Source: HGM12713 sp045593725 (GTDB taxonomy: Bacteria > Bacillota > Clostridia > Oscillospirales > CAG-272). Taken from it: a DNA stretch of 64,000 nucleotides. The first letter of the stretch is position 1; every line of letters begins with the position of its first letter. The position numbers and the translations under genes are program-made. Shown in pieces: positions 35,029 to 43,614 of the stretch. A model generated the notes under the pieces. It did no database searches. It saw only the letters and a list, made by a program, of their open reading frames with translations, and was not told the origin of the DNA. The stretch is taken from contig JAZNXE010000008.1 of the NCBI GenBank assembly GCA_045593725.1, positions 1 to 64,000 of the forward strand, given 5' to 3'.

Positions 35029-37416
35029 ATGTATCAGGTCTTAAAAAGAGACGGCAAGGTCGTTGATTTCGACCTCGCTAAGATTGGCGACGCCATAAAG
35101 ATGGCGTTTGAAGCACAGGAAAAACAGTATCATCCCTCTATAATCGACTTTCTCGCGCTGAGAGTTACCGCGGATTTCGAGCCTAAAATAAAGGAAGGTC
35201 TTATCGCCGTTGAGGACGTTCAGGACAGCGTTGAGTCTGTTCTCGTTCAGGCAGGCTACGCAGACGTAGCAAAGGCTTACATCCTTTACCGTAAGCAGAG
35301 AGAAAAGCTCCGTAATATGAAATCTACTATCCTTGACTATAAGGATATCGTTGACAGCTACGTAAAAAACACCGACTGGCGTGTTAAGGAGAACTCTACC
35401 GTTACCTACTCGGTAGGCGGTCTTATACTCAGCAACTCGGGCGCCATTACGGCTAACTACTGGCTCTCCGAGGTTTACGACGACGAGATAGCTAACGCTC
35501 ACCGCAACGCCGACATTCACATTCACGACCTCTCTATGCTCACAGGCTACTGTGCGGGTTGGTCATTAAAGCAGCTTATTCAGGAGGGTCTTGGCGGCGT
35601 TACAGGTAAAATAACATCCGCTCCCGCAAGCCACCTGGCAACTCTCTGCAACCAGATGGTCAACTTCCTTGGAATTATGCAGAATGAGTGGGCAGGCGCG
35701 CAGGCGTTCTCCTCCTTTGATACATATCTCGCGCCCTTTGTAAAGGTTGACAATCTTTCCTATGATCAGGTAAAGAAGTGCATCGAATCCTTTATTTTTG
35801 GTGTAAACACTCCCTCTCGTTGGGGTACTCAGGCTCCCTTCTCCAACATCACTCTTGACTGGACCGTTCCCGCTGACCTTGCGGAGCTTAACGCTATCGT
35901 TGGCGGCAAGGAAATGGACTTCAAGTACAAGGATTGTAAGAAGGAAATGGATATGGTCAACAAGGCGTTCATCGAAACTATGATTGAGGGTGACGCCAAC
36001 GGAAGAGGCTTCCAGTATCCTATTCCCACCTACTCTATCACCAGCGACTTTGACTGGTCCGACACCGAAAACAACCGTCTTCTCTTCGAGATGACTTCTA
36101 AATACGGTACTCCTTACTTCTCTAACTATATCAACAGCGATATGGAGCCCAGCGACGTAAGAAGTATGTGCTGCCGTCTGCGTCTTGACCTCCGTGAGCT
36201 TCGTAAGAAGTCGGGCGGATTCTTCGGAAGCGGTGAGAGCACCGGTTCTATCGGTGTTGTAACCATCAATATGCCCAGAATTGCTTACCTCGCTGAAAAC
36301 GAGGAGGACTTCTACGCGCGTCTTGACCACAAGCTTGACGTTGCGGCTCGCTCGCTCAAGATAAAGCGTACGGTTATTACAAAGCTTCTTGACGAGGGAC
36401 TTTACCCCTACACCAAGAGATATCTCGGAACTTTCGAGAACCACTTCTCTACTATCGGTCTTGTTGGTATGAATGAGGCTTGTCTTAATGCTAAGTGGGT
36501 CGGAAAGAACCTTGGTAGCGACGAGGCTCAGAAGTTCACTAAGGAGGTTCTCAATCACATGAGAGAGCGTCTCTCCGACTATCAGGAGAAGTACGGCGAC
36601 CTCTATAACCTTGAGGCTACTCCCGCTGAGTCCACCTCTTACCGTCTTGCAAAGCATGATGTCAAGCGTTTCCCCGATATCATTACCGCTACCGAAAAGG
36701 GCAAGACTCCCTACTACACCAACTCCTCTCACCTTCCCGTTGGATACACCGACGATATATTTGAGGCACTTGACCTTCAGGACGAGCTCCACACTCTTTA
36801 CACGTCTGGAACTGTATTCCACGCTTATATGGGTGAGAAGCTTCCCGACTGGAAGGCTGCGGCAAATCTCGTAAGAAAGATTGCAGAGAACTATAAGCTC
36901 CCCTACTACTCCATGTCACCTACATACTCTGTATGTAAGGCGCACGGATATATCGTAGGTGAAAAGTTCACCTGCCCCTTCTGTGGTGAAAAAACCGAGG
37001 TTTACAGCCGTATTACAGGTTATTACCGTCCCGTTCAGAACTGGAACGACGGTAAGGCTGAGGAATATAAGAACCGTAAGCTCTACAATATTTCCAATTC
37101 TGTCGCAAAGCGTAATTTTGACGTTGCAAAGGAATCCGAGGCTGCTGACGCTTGTACAAGCTGTGTAGATACCTACGCCGTAAGCAATATCACTCTCTTT
37201 GCTACCACCACCTGTCCCAACTGCAAGATGGCTGAGAAGTTCCTTAATGATGCGGGCGTTCCCTTCGTAAAGGTATATGCGGATCAGGACCCCGATGCGG
37301 CTAAGAAGTACGCTATAACGGCAGCTCCTACCCTTGTTATTGAGGGCGAGAACGGATTTGAAAAGGTTATGAACGTTTCCAATATCCGTAAGTTTGCTGA
37401 AAACTTCAAGAAATAA
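35029..37416 (+). CDS. nrdD: Class III (anaerobic) ribonucleoside-triphosphate reductase with fused glutaredoxin-like domain
   Basis: Makes deoxynucleotides without oxygen using a glycyl radical. The order is an ATP-cone (about 1-95), the ten-stranded barrel with active-site cysteines in LTGYCAGWS and SMCCRLRLD, a CPFC metal-type pair (about 649-652), the glycyl-radical loop SRITGYYRPV (Gly about 664), and a CTSC pair near 710. An extra thioredoxin-fold domain follows at about 718-795, with redox motif CPNC and the cis-Pro TAAPTLV. That C-terminal domain is absent from the textbook formate-using enzyme and points to a dithiol reductant. The ATG at 35029 follows AGGAGG (795 aa). Codon use suggests high expression. 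Confidence 0.94.
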   Translation: MYQVLKRDGKVVDFDLAKIGDAIKMAFEAQEKQYHPSIIDFLALRVTADFEPKIKEGLIAVEDVQDSVESVLVQAGYADVAKAYILYRKQREKLRNMKSTILDYKDIVDSYVKNTDWRVKENSTVTYSVGGLILSNSGAITANYWLSEVYDDEIANAHRNADIHIHDLSMLTGYCAGWSLKQLIQEGLGGVTGKITSAPASHLATLCNQMVNFLGIMQNEWAGAQAFSSFDTYLAPFVKVDNLSYDQVKKCIESFIFGVNTPSRWGTQAPFSNITLDWTVPADLAELNAIVGGKEMDFKYKDCKKEMDMVNKAFIETMIEGDANGRGFQYPIPTYSITSDFDWSDTENNRLLFEMTSKYGTPYFSNYINSDMEPSDVRSMCCRLRLDLRELRKKSGGFFGSGESTGSIGVVTINMPRIAYLAENEEDFYARLDHKLDVAARSLKIKRTVITKLLDEGLYPYTKRYLGTFENHFSTIGLVGMNEACLNAKWVGKNLGSDEAQKFTKEVLNHMRERLSDYQEKYGDLYNLEATPAESTSYRLAKHDVKRFPDIITATEKGKTPYYTNSSHLPVGYTDDIFEALDLQDELHTLYTSGTVFHAYMGEKLPDWKAAANLVRKIAENYKLPYYSMSPTYSVCKAHGYIVGEKFTCPFCGEKTEVYSRITGYYRPVQNWNDGKAEEYKNRKLYNISNSVAKRNFDVAKESEAADACTSCVDTYAVSNITLFATTTCPNCKMAEKFLNDAGVPFVKVYADQDPDAAKKYAITAAPTLVIEGENGFEKVMNVSNIRKFAENFKK

Positions 37417-37443
37417 GCTATTGCTCTCTAAGATTTGATCTGC

Positions 37444-37489
37444 GGTGAGCATTTGGAACGGCGACATTCTCCAAGTACAAATGCTCACC
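37444..37489 (+). terminator. Hairpin between nrdD and trxB
   Basis: GGTGAGCATTTG pairs perfectly with CAAATGCTCACC across a 22-base loop, then a weak ATTTTTG tract. It may be a partial terminator or a processing site that sets a ratio between the two genes. Confidence 0.55.
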
Positions 37490-37520
37490 CACATTTTTGT
37501 TAAATAAGAAAGGCTATACT

Positions 37521-38441
37521 ATGCACGACATTATTGTAATCGGAGCAGGTCCCGCGGGAATGACCGCGGCGCTCTATGCGCTTCGCGCTGATAAAAGCGT
37601 TCTTCTTTTGGAGAAAGAAAACTTCGGAGGTCAGATCACCTATTCCCCCCGTCTTGAAAACTATCCTTCAATAATCGAAATAAGCGGAAGCCAATTTGCC
37701 GAAAAGCTGCTTGAGCAGGTAATGACCCACGGCGCGGACATTGAATTGGCTCAGGCAACAGAAATAAAGGATATGGGCACTCACAAGGTAGTATCCACCG
37801 AATACGGCGATTTTGAAGGCAAGGCTGTAATTATCGCTACCGGCTCTAAGCACCGCCACCTCGGTCTTGAGGGAGAGGAGGAGCTTATCGGTTCGGGTAT
37901 ATCCTTTTGCGCAGTATGTGACGGTTCATTTTTCGCGGATAAGAGCGTTGCTGTTATAGGCGGCGGAAATACCGCTTTACAGGAAGCTGTAATGCTGTCC
38001 GACATCTGCAAAAAAGTAACTATGATACAGAATTTATCCTTTATGACCGGTGAAAAGAAACTTTTAGCTATACTTGAGGGCAAGGAAAACGTTGAAATGA
38101 TTTTTGATACCGTTGTTACCGACCTTAAGAGCAAGGACGGCGAGCTTTGCGGAATTACCGTCAAGAATACAAAAACCGAGGAAGTCTCCTCTCTGGATTT
38201 TGACGGAATGTTCGTAGCTATCGGACAGGCTCCCGAAAATGAGGATTTCAGAAGCGTTACCGCTCTTGACGACTACGGTTACATTGTATCAGATGAAAAT
38301 TGTCTTACCGATACAGAGGGCGTTTTCGTTGCGGGTGACTGCAGAACAAAGAGAATCCGGCAGGTAACCACCGCTGCCGCTGACGGCGCTGTTGCCGCTC
38401 TTGCCGCTTGTAGGTACATCGACGGTCTTTGTGCAAAATAA
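37521..38441 (+). CDS. trxB: Thioredoxin reductase
   Basis: An NADPH- or ferredoxin-linked flavoprotein disulfide reductase of 306 aa. FAD-binding GAGPAGMTAA is at the N-terminus, the redox pair CAVC at C130/C133, the nucleotide-binding IGGGNTA follows at about 152, and the C-terminal FAD segment GVFVAGDCRTKRIRQVTTA is present. I choose the ATG at 37521, as the longer frame starts in an unlikely context. It lies directly downstream of nrdD, whose C-terminus carries a redoxin domain, so it is a plausible source of electrons for the reductase. Confidence 0.93.
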   Translation: MHDIIVIGAGPAGMTAALYALRADKSVLLLEKENFGGQITYSPRLENYPSIIEISGSQFAEKLLEQVMTHGADIELAQATEIKDMGTHKVVSTEYGDFEGKAVIIATGSKHRHLGLEGEEELIGSGISFCAVCDGSFFADKSVAVIGGGNTALQEAVMLSDICKKVTMIQNLSFMTGEKKLLAILEGKENVEMIFDTVVTDLKSKDGELCGITVKNTKTEEVSSLDFDGMFVAIGQAPENEDFRSVTALDDYGYIVSDENCLTDTEGVFVAGDCRTKRIRQVTTAAADGAVAALAACRYIDGLCAK

Positions 38442-38464
38442 TTTTTAATTTTTTGCATTTTCTA

Positions 38465-38493
38465 TTGAAAAATTGTGAAAAATGTATTAAAAT
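38465..38493 (+). promoter_or_regulatory. Promoter of the DUF1846 gene
   Basis: TTGAAA, 17-base spacer, TAAAAT, about 32 bases before the start codon. Confidence 0.8.
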
Positions 38494-38524
38494 ATAAGGG
38501 TAGTTTTTTATGCGAGGTCAGGTT

Positions 38525-40009
38525 ATGAGCGTTATTGGTTTTGACAACGAAAAATACATAAAGCTTCAGTCCGAGAAGATACAGGAGAGAATCTCCAGCT
38601 TTGGCGGCAAGCTCTATCTGGAGTTTGGCGGCAAGCTTTTTGACGACTATCACGCCTCTCGCGTGCTCCCAGGCTTTTGCCCTGACAGCAAGATAAAAAT
38701 GCTTCTCAATATGAAGGATGATGCAGAGGTTATAATAGTTGTATCCGCAAGCTCAATAGAGCAGAACAAGATACGCGGCGACCTTGGAATATCCTACGAT
38801 ATGGATACCCTGCGTCTTATTGACGCATTTAACGCTATCGACCTCTACGTTGGCGGTGTTGTAATTACTCAATATACTCGCCAGCCATCTGTTGATTTGT
38901 TTATTAAGCGCCTTGAAAATCTGGGCATCCGAGTTTATAAGCATTATCCCATTGAGGGATATCCCTCAAATCTCCGCAAGATAGTGAGCGACGAGGGATA
39001 CGGTCAAAACGAATATATCGAAACTACCCATTCCCTTGTGGTCATAACCGCTCCGGGTCCCGGAAGCGGAAAAATGGCAACCTGTCTGTCACAGCTTTAT
39101 CACGACCATAAGCGCGGAATAAAGGCGGGATATGCCAAGTTTGAAACCTTCCCCGTTTGGAATCTGCCTCTCCGTCACCCTGTAAATATGGCGTATGAGG
39201 CTGCTACCGTTGACCTCAACGACGTAAATATGATAGACCCTTATCATCTTGAGGCTACGGGAACTACCACTGTAAATTACAACCGCGATATTGAAATATT
39301 CCCCGTTCTCCGAGCTATATTCGAAAAGATATACGGTGAGTGTCCCTATAAATCGCCCACGGATATGGGTGTAAATATGGCGGGATACTGCATAACCGAC
39401 GATGAGGCGGTATGCTACGCTTCAAAAATGGAGATAGTACGCCGCTACTATGACACTCTTGTCAGAAAGAGAAACGGAACTGCCGATGCGGATGAGGTTT
39501 ATAAAGCCGAGTTGATTATGAACCAGGTGGGTATTGACCCCTCATTCAGAAAGGTCGTTACCCCTGCCCTCGAAAAGGCAGAAAAAACAGGAGAGCCTGC
39601 TGCAGCTATCGAGCTTGCGGACGGAACTATCGTTACGGGTAAGACATCAAAGCTGATGGGCGCTTCCGCTTCTGCGTTACTCAACGCATTAAAGAAGCTT
39701 GGTGATATCGATGATGAATATCTGTTGCTTCCAGTTTCTGTAATCGAGCCTATCCAGAAGCTGAAGATAGAAAATCTTGGCAACCACAACCCCAGACTTC
39801 ACGCGGATGAAATTCTTATTGCTCTTGCAATATCGGCTACCACCTGCCCTGTTGCGGCAAAGGCTATGGAACAGCTTCCTAAGCTCAAAGGATGTCAGGC
39901 TCATATAAGCGTTATCGTTTCAAGTGTTGACAGCAACGTATATAAAAAGCTTGGACTTAACGTTACTTTTGAGCCTGTTTACGCTACTAAAAAGCTTTAT
40001 CACAAATAA
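38525..40009 (+). CDS. DUF1846 / UPF0371 family protein
   Basis: A 494-aa cytoplasmic protein with the family's N-terminal MSVIGFDNEKYI and FGGKLFDDYHASRVLPGF stretches. It also has a nucleotide-binding-like TAPGPGSGKMATCLSQL segment (about 174-190), which looks P-loop-like. The family is widespread in Bacillota; I know of no established biochemical role. The ATG at 38525 follows GAGGT; an ATG 15 bases earlier lacks one. It is monocistronic, with a terminator shared with the convergent kdgK. Confidence 0.88.
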   Translation: MSVIGFDNEKYIKLQSEKIQERISSFGGKLYLEFGGKLFDDYHASRVLPGFCPDSKIKMLLNMKDDAEVIIVVSASSIEQNKIRGDLGISYDMDTLRLIDAFNAIDLYVGGVVITQYTRQPSVDLFIKRLENLGIRVYKHYPIEGYPSNLRKIVSDEGYGQNEYIETTHSLVVITAPGPGSGKMATCLSQLYHDHKRGIKAGYAKFETFPVWNLPLRHPVNMAYEAATVDLNDVNMIDPYHLEATGTTTVNYNRDIEIFPVLRAIFEKIYGECPYKSPTDMGVNMAGYCITDDEAVCYASKMEIVRRYYDTLVRKRNGTADADEVYKAELIMNQVGIDPSFRKVVTPALEKAEKTGEPAAAIELADGTIVTGKTSKLMGASASALLNALKKLGDIDDEYLLLPVSVIEPIQKLKIENLGNHNPRLHADEILIALAISATTCPVAAKAMEQLPKLKGCQAHISVIVSSVDSNVYKKLGLNVTFEPVYATKKLYHK

Positions 40010-40010
40010 C

Positions 40011-40045
40011 AAAAAATCCTATGACCGAGGTCATAGGATTTTTTG
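40011..40045. terminator. Bidirectional terminator between DUF1846 and kdgK
   Basis: AAAAAATCCTATGAC-CGAG-GTCATAGGATTTTTT, a perfect 15-base stem including A/T tails on both sides. Confidence 0.93.
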
Positions 40046-40054
40046 TTATCTTAT

Positions 40055-41077
40055 TTATCTTTGAACTCTACCCGAGCCGTCGCCGCCCGCAAGCTTCTCG
40101 ACCTCGGAAACGCTTACTCTGTTATAGTCGCCTTCAACACTGTGCTTAAGTGCCGAAGCAGCTACCGCAAATTCAATGGCCGCCTGAGTATCCTTGCCGC
40201 TGAGAAGCGAATAGATAAGTCCGCCGCCAAAGCTGTCGCCACCGCCTACACGGTCAACTATGTGCAGATGATAAGACTTGGAGAAGCAATAGTTCTCACC
40301 GTCGTAAAGCATACCTGCCCAGTCGTTATCACTTGCGGAAATAGAAGAACGAAGAGTGATAGCAACCTTTTCAAATCCGAACTTGTCCGCAAGCTGCTTT
40401 GCTACCGACTTATATCCCTCGTGATTAAGCTTACCGCCGTAAATATCGGTGTTCTCTGCTTCGATACCGAACACGTCCTTTGCATCCTCCTCGTTGGAAA
40501 TGCAAACGTCAACGTACTCGCAGAGCTTCGTCATAGCCTCCCTTGCCTCTGCTCTTGTCCAGAGCTTACCGCGGTAATTAAGGTCACAGGATATCTTTAC
40601 TCCCTTTGCCTTTGCCGCTTTACAAGCTGCAAGGCAAATTTCCACCATATTTCCGCCAAGCGCGGGGGTAATTCCCGTAAAGTGGAACCAGTCCGCACCA
40701 TCAAAAATGCTATCCCAGTCAAAATCCTCAGGCTTTGCCTCTGCTATCGCCGAATGAGCGCGGTCGTAGATACAAACACTGCCTCTTTGGGAAGCACCCT
40801 TTTCAAGATAGTAAATACCTACTCTATCGCCGCCTCTGACTATCTTCGTTGTATCAACGCCAAAATAGCGGAGAGAATCTACCGCCGCCTGACCGATAGC
40901 ATGCTTGGGAAGCTTGGTAACATAGACGCTTTCCATGCCGTAATTAGCAAGGGAAACAGCCACGTTAGCCTCTCCTCCTCCAAATGTAGCCTGCATCTGG
41001 TCATTCTGGAAAAACCTATAATATCCGTTGGGCGCGAGTCTGAGCATCAGCTCTCCAAATGTAACTATCTTTGCCAT
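40055..41077 (-). CDS. kdgK: 2-dehydro-3-deoxygluconokinase (PfkB family)
   Basis: Phosphorylates 2-keto-3-deoxygluconate to KDPG with ATP. It is a ribokinase-fold protein of 340 aa, with the N-terminal glycine-rich GGGEANVAVSLANYG and the C-terminal PfkB signature DRVGGGDSFGGG, where the Asp is the catalytic base. Assignment to KDG rather than another sugar rests on the operon: it follows eda by a single base and completes the glucuronate pathway. It is the last gene of the operon. Confidence 0.92.
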   Translation of the reverse strand: MAKIVTFGELMLRLAPNGYYRFFQNDQMQATFGGGEANVAVSLANYGMESVYVTKLPKHAIGQAAVDSLRYFGVDTTKIVRGGDRVGIYYLEKGASQRGSVCIYDRAHSAIAEAKPEDFDWDSIFDGADWFHFTGITPALGGNMVEICLAACKAAKAKGVKISCDLNYRGKLWTRAEAREAMTKLCEYVDVCISNEEDAKDVFGIEAENTDIYGGKLNHEGYKSVAKQLADKFGFEKVAITLRSSISASDNDWAGMLYDGENYCFSKSYHLHIVDRVGGGDSFGGGLIYSLLSGKDTQAAIEFAVAASALKHSVEGDYNRVSVSEVEKLAGGDGSGRVQR

Positions 41078-41078
41078 A

Positions 41079-41633
41079 TTATTTACCCTCCATTTTTTCT
41101 AATGACTCTTTGACAAAGAAGCTTCCGCCGATGGCGGCTATCTTGTCAAACGCCAAAAATTCGTCTATATTGCTTCTGTCAACTCCCCCCGTAGGAATGA
41201 ACTTAAGTTGCGGAAAGGGAGCGGAAAGAGCCTTAAGTGCCTTAAGTCCGCCGTAAATGTTAGCGGGAAAGAATTTAACTGTGGTTATACCAAGCTCGAG
41301 CGCTGCCATTATTTCGGTAGGCGTTACGCAACCCGGATAATATGGAACACCTCTCTCGTTGCATATTTTTGCAACAGCGGGAGAAAGTCCGGGAGAAACT
41401 ATAAAGGTCGCTCCTGCCTTAAGCGCCGCTTCACACTGCTCCGCGTTAATAACAGTACCGGCTCCTATCTCCATATCGGGATAGTTCTTTGCCGCGTACT
41501 CAATAGCCTCAGCTGCGCAAGCCGTGCGGAATGTTATTTCGGCACAGTTTATACCGTTATTTTTTAGCGCGGTGAGTATCTTGTCGGTCTCTCCAAGCTC
41601 CTTAATTACAACTACTGGTATGAATTTTTCCAT
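41079..41633 (-). CDS. eda: KDPG/KHG aldolase
   Basis: Splits 2-keto-3-deoxy-6-phosphogluconate into pyruvate and glyceraldehyde-3-phosphate. A TIM barrel with GAGTV at about 57-61, YYPGCVTPTEIMAAL, and the Schiff-base Lys in TTVKFFPA. At 184 aa it is about 20 residues shorter than the common form, losing part of the N-terminus and the C-terminal end, but all barrel motifs are present. The Shine-Dalgarno is AAGGAGG. Confidence 0.93.
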   Translation of the reverse strand: MEKFIPVVVIKELGETDKILTALKNNGINCAEITFRTACAAEAIEYAAKNYPDMEIGAGTVINAEQCEAALKAGATFIVSPGLSPAVAKICNERGVPYYPGCVTPTEIMAALELGITTVKFFPANIYGGLKALKALSAPFPQLKFIPTGGVDRSNIDEFLAFDKIAAIGGSFFVKESLEKMEGK

Positions 41634-41652
41634 TTTTTATTTCCTCCTTAAA

Positions 41653-42498
41653 TTATACACCTGAATATGCGGCAAAGCCACAGTCTATTGGCAGCACCAC
41701 GCCTGTGATAGCGGACGCTGAACGGTCATCACACAAAAAGAGCGTTGCGCCGAGAAGCTCGGATGAGTCAACGAATCTGTCCATAGGAGTTCCCTTGAGT
41801 ATCTTTGCGCTTCTCGCCGTGGGTGTTCCGTCCTCGTTAAACAGAAGCTTATAGTTCTGTGCCGAAACCAAGAAGCCGGGAGCGATTGCGTTACATCTGA
41901 TACCCGTTCCCGCAAAGTGAGTTGCCAACCATTGGGTAAAGTTGGATATTCCCGCCTTTGCCGCTGAGTATGCGGGAATTTTTGTCAGAGGTGTGTACGC
42001 ATTCATTGAAGATATATTAAGAATATTTCCTGCTTTTTTACCTACCATATCCTTTGCAAACACCTGCGTGGGAATAAGCGTTCCCTGAAAATTGAGCTTG
42101 AACACGAAATCAACGCCCGAAGCATCAAGGTCAAAGAATGATTTTCCGCCCTCCTTCAGCTCATGCTGATATTCATTATCTGTTGTGGCTTTAGGGTTAT
42201 TCCCCCCCGCTCCGTTTACGAGGATGTCACATTCACCAAGCTCTGCCTTAACTGCCTTATGCACCTCTTCAAGCGTCTGGGCATCAAGCACGTTTGCCTT
42301 GTATCCGTTGCACACAAAGCCCTCTGCTCTAAGCTCCTCGGCAAGCTTTTTCACTGCTTCTTCATTAAGGTCAAGTGCCGCTACCTTTGCGCCCGATTGA
42401 GCAAACGCGCGAGCCATTGCGCCGCAAATGACTCCTCCCGCGCCCGTAACGACTACCACCTTTCCCTTGTAATCCACGTTAAGAGGAAGTTGTATCAT
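41653..42498 (-). CDS. SDR-family fructuronate/mannonate oxidoreductase (UxuB function)
   Basis: A short-chain dehydrogenase of 281 aa with the Rossmann motif TGAGGVICGAMA and catalytic YSAAKAG. In this operon it most likely reduces D-fructuronate to D-mannonate, replacing the unrelated long-chain UxuB of enterobacteria. That is inferred from position between uxuA and eda and from the missing step otherwise. I choose the ATG behind GGAGG (42498) over one 12 bases earlier. It begins 14 bases after uxuA. Confidence 0.88.
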   Translation of the reverse strand: MIQLPLNVDYKGKVVVVTGAGGVICGAMARAFAQSGAKVAALDLNEEAVKKLAEELRAEGFVCNGYKANVLDAQTLEEVHKAVKAELGECDILVNGAGGNNPKATTDNEYQHELKEGGKSFFDLDASGVDFVFKLNFQGTLIPTQVFAKDMVGKKAGNILNISSMNAYTPLTKIPAYSAAKAGISNFTQWLATHFAGTGIRCNAIAPGFLVSAQNYKLLFNEDGTPTARSAKILKGTPMDRFVDSSELLGATLFLCDDRSASAITGVVLPIDCGFAAYSGV

Positions 42499-42512
42499 TA
42501 GTACCTCCAAAA

Positions 42513-43595
42513 TTATTTATTATCAAGCTTTTCTAACATATCCCATACACCAAGCATATACATTATGCCAAGTGCTCTGTCGTAAAGTCCGTAACCGGGA
42601 CGCACGTTGCCGGGGCCCTCATCCCACAAGTGTCTGCCGTGGTCGGGACGGATATATCCCTTATATCCCGCGTCGTGATAAGCCTTGATTATATCAAGGA
42701 TGCCCGTATCTCCGTCACAATCTCTATGACTTGCTTCGGAAAAATCTCCGTTTTCAAAGTGCTTTACGTTCCTTATATGAGCAAATGCTATTCTGTCGCA
42801 ATGCTTACGAACTATATCAGCTACGTTATTCTCAGGGTCGGCGTTAAGGCTTCCCGAGCAAAGAGTCAGGCAGTTATACTCGTCGTCAACCATCTTCAGG
42901 AATCGGTCTATACTCTCCTCGTTTACAAGCAGACGGGGCAGTCCAAATATATCCCATGGAGGGTCGTCCATGTGTATAGCCATCTTGATATCGCACTCAC
43001 GGCAGGTGGGCATTATAGCCTCAAGAAAATATTTGAGATTTTCCCAAAGCTTCTCGTGGTCAACACCCTCGTACGCCTTGAAGAGGTCATCAAGCTTTGC
43101 CATGCGCTCAGGCTCCCATCCCGGAAAGGACATATTGTATTTCTCGGTGAAATCGAGAATATACTTTGCCATAGCGTTGTAATCATCCTGAATCATATTC
43201 TTCTCGTAAAAGAGCGCGGTAGAGCCGTCCCCTACGGGATGAAACAGATTACTTCTTGTCCAGTCAAATACAGGCATAAAATTATAGCAAATTACCTTTA
43301 CGCCGAATTTTGAAAGGTTGCGGATGCACTGCTTGTAATTTTCAATATACTTATCTCTGGTGGGAAGTCCTATTTTGATATCGTCGTGTACGTTTACAGA
43401 CTCAACCACATCCATATTGAAGCCGTATTCGTCAAGCTGACGCTTTACCTCGGCTATTTCATCTATCTCCCAAACCTCACCGGGCATTTTGTGATGCAAC
43501 GCCCACACTATGCCATCTACTCCGGGTATCTGCTTGATGTCGGAGAGCTTTATTTTATCGTTTCCCTCTCCGTACCATCTAAAGCACATTTTCAT
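42513..43595 (-). CDS. uxuA: Mannonate dehydratase
   Basis: Removes water from D-mannonate to give 2-keto-3-deoxygluconate. A TIM-barrel metal enzyme of 360 aa; it shows FRWYGEGNDKI at the start, HMDDPPWDIFGLPRL, and the C-terminal RPDHGRHLW metal ligands. I choose the ATG at 43595 after AGGAGG, because the longer frame would run into the uxaC end. It lies 19 bases downstream of uxaC. Confidence 0.95.
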   Translation of the reverse strand: MKMCFRWYGEGNDKIKLSDIKQIPGVDGIVWALHHKMPGEVWEIDEIAEVKRQLDEYGFNMDVVESVNVHDDIKIGLPTRDKYIENYKQCIRNLSKFGVKVICYNFMPVFDWTRSNLFHPVGDGSTALFYEKNMIQDDYNAMAKYILDFTEKYNMSFPGWEPERMAKLDDLFKAYEGVDHEKLWENLKYFLEAIMPTCRECDIKMAIHMDDPPWDIFGLPRLLVNEESIDRFLKMVDDEYNCLTLCSGSLNADPENNVADIVRKHCDRIAFAHIRNVKHFENGDFSEASHRDCDGDTGILDIIKAYHDAGYKGYIRPDHGRHLWDEGPGNVRPGYGLYDRALGIMYMLGVWDMLEKLDNK

Positions 43596-43614
43596 AGGCT
43601 TATCCTCCTGAACA

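Noticed and set aside
35566..36822. Long frame (418 codons) opposite nrdD
   Set aside because: Antisense shadow caused by codon bias in nrdD; protein has no sensible composition.
40043..41113. 356-codon plus-strand frame opposite kdgK
   Set aside because: Shadow of kdgK, which has full PfkB motifs and proper operon spacing.
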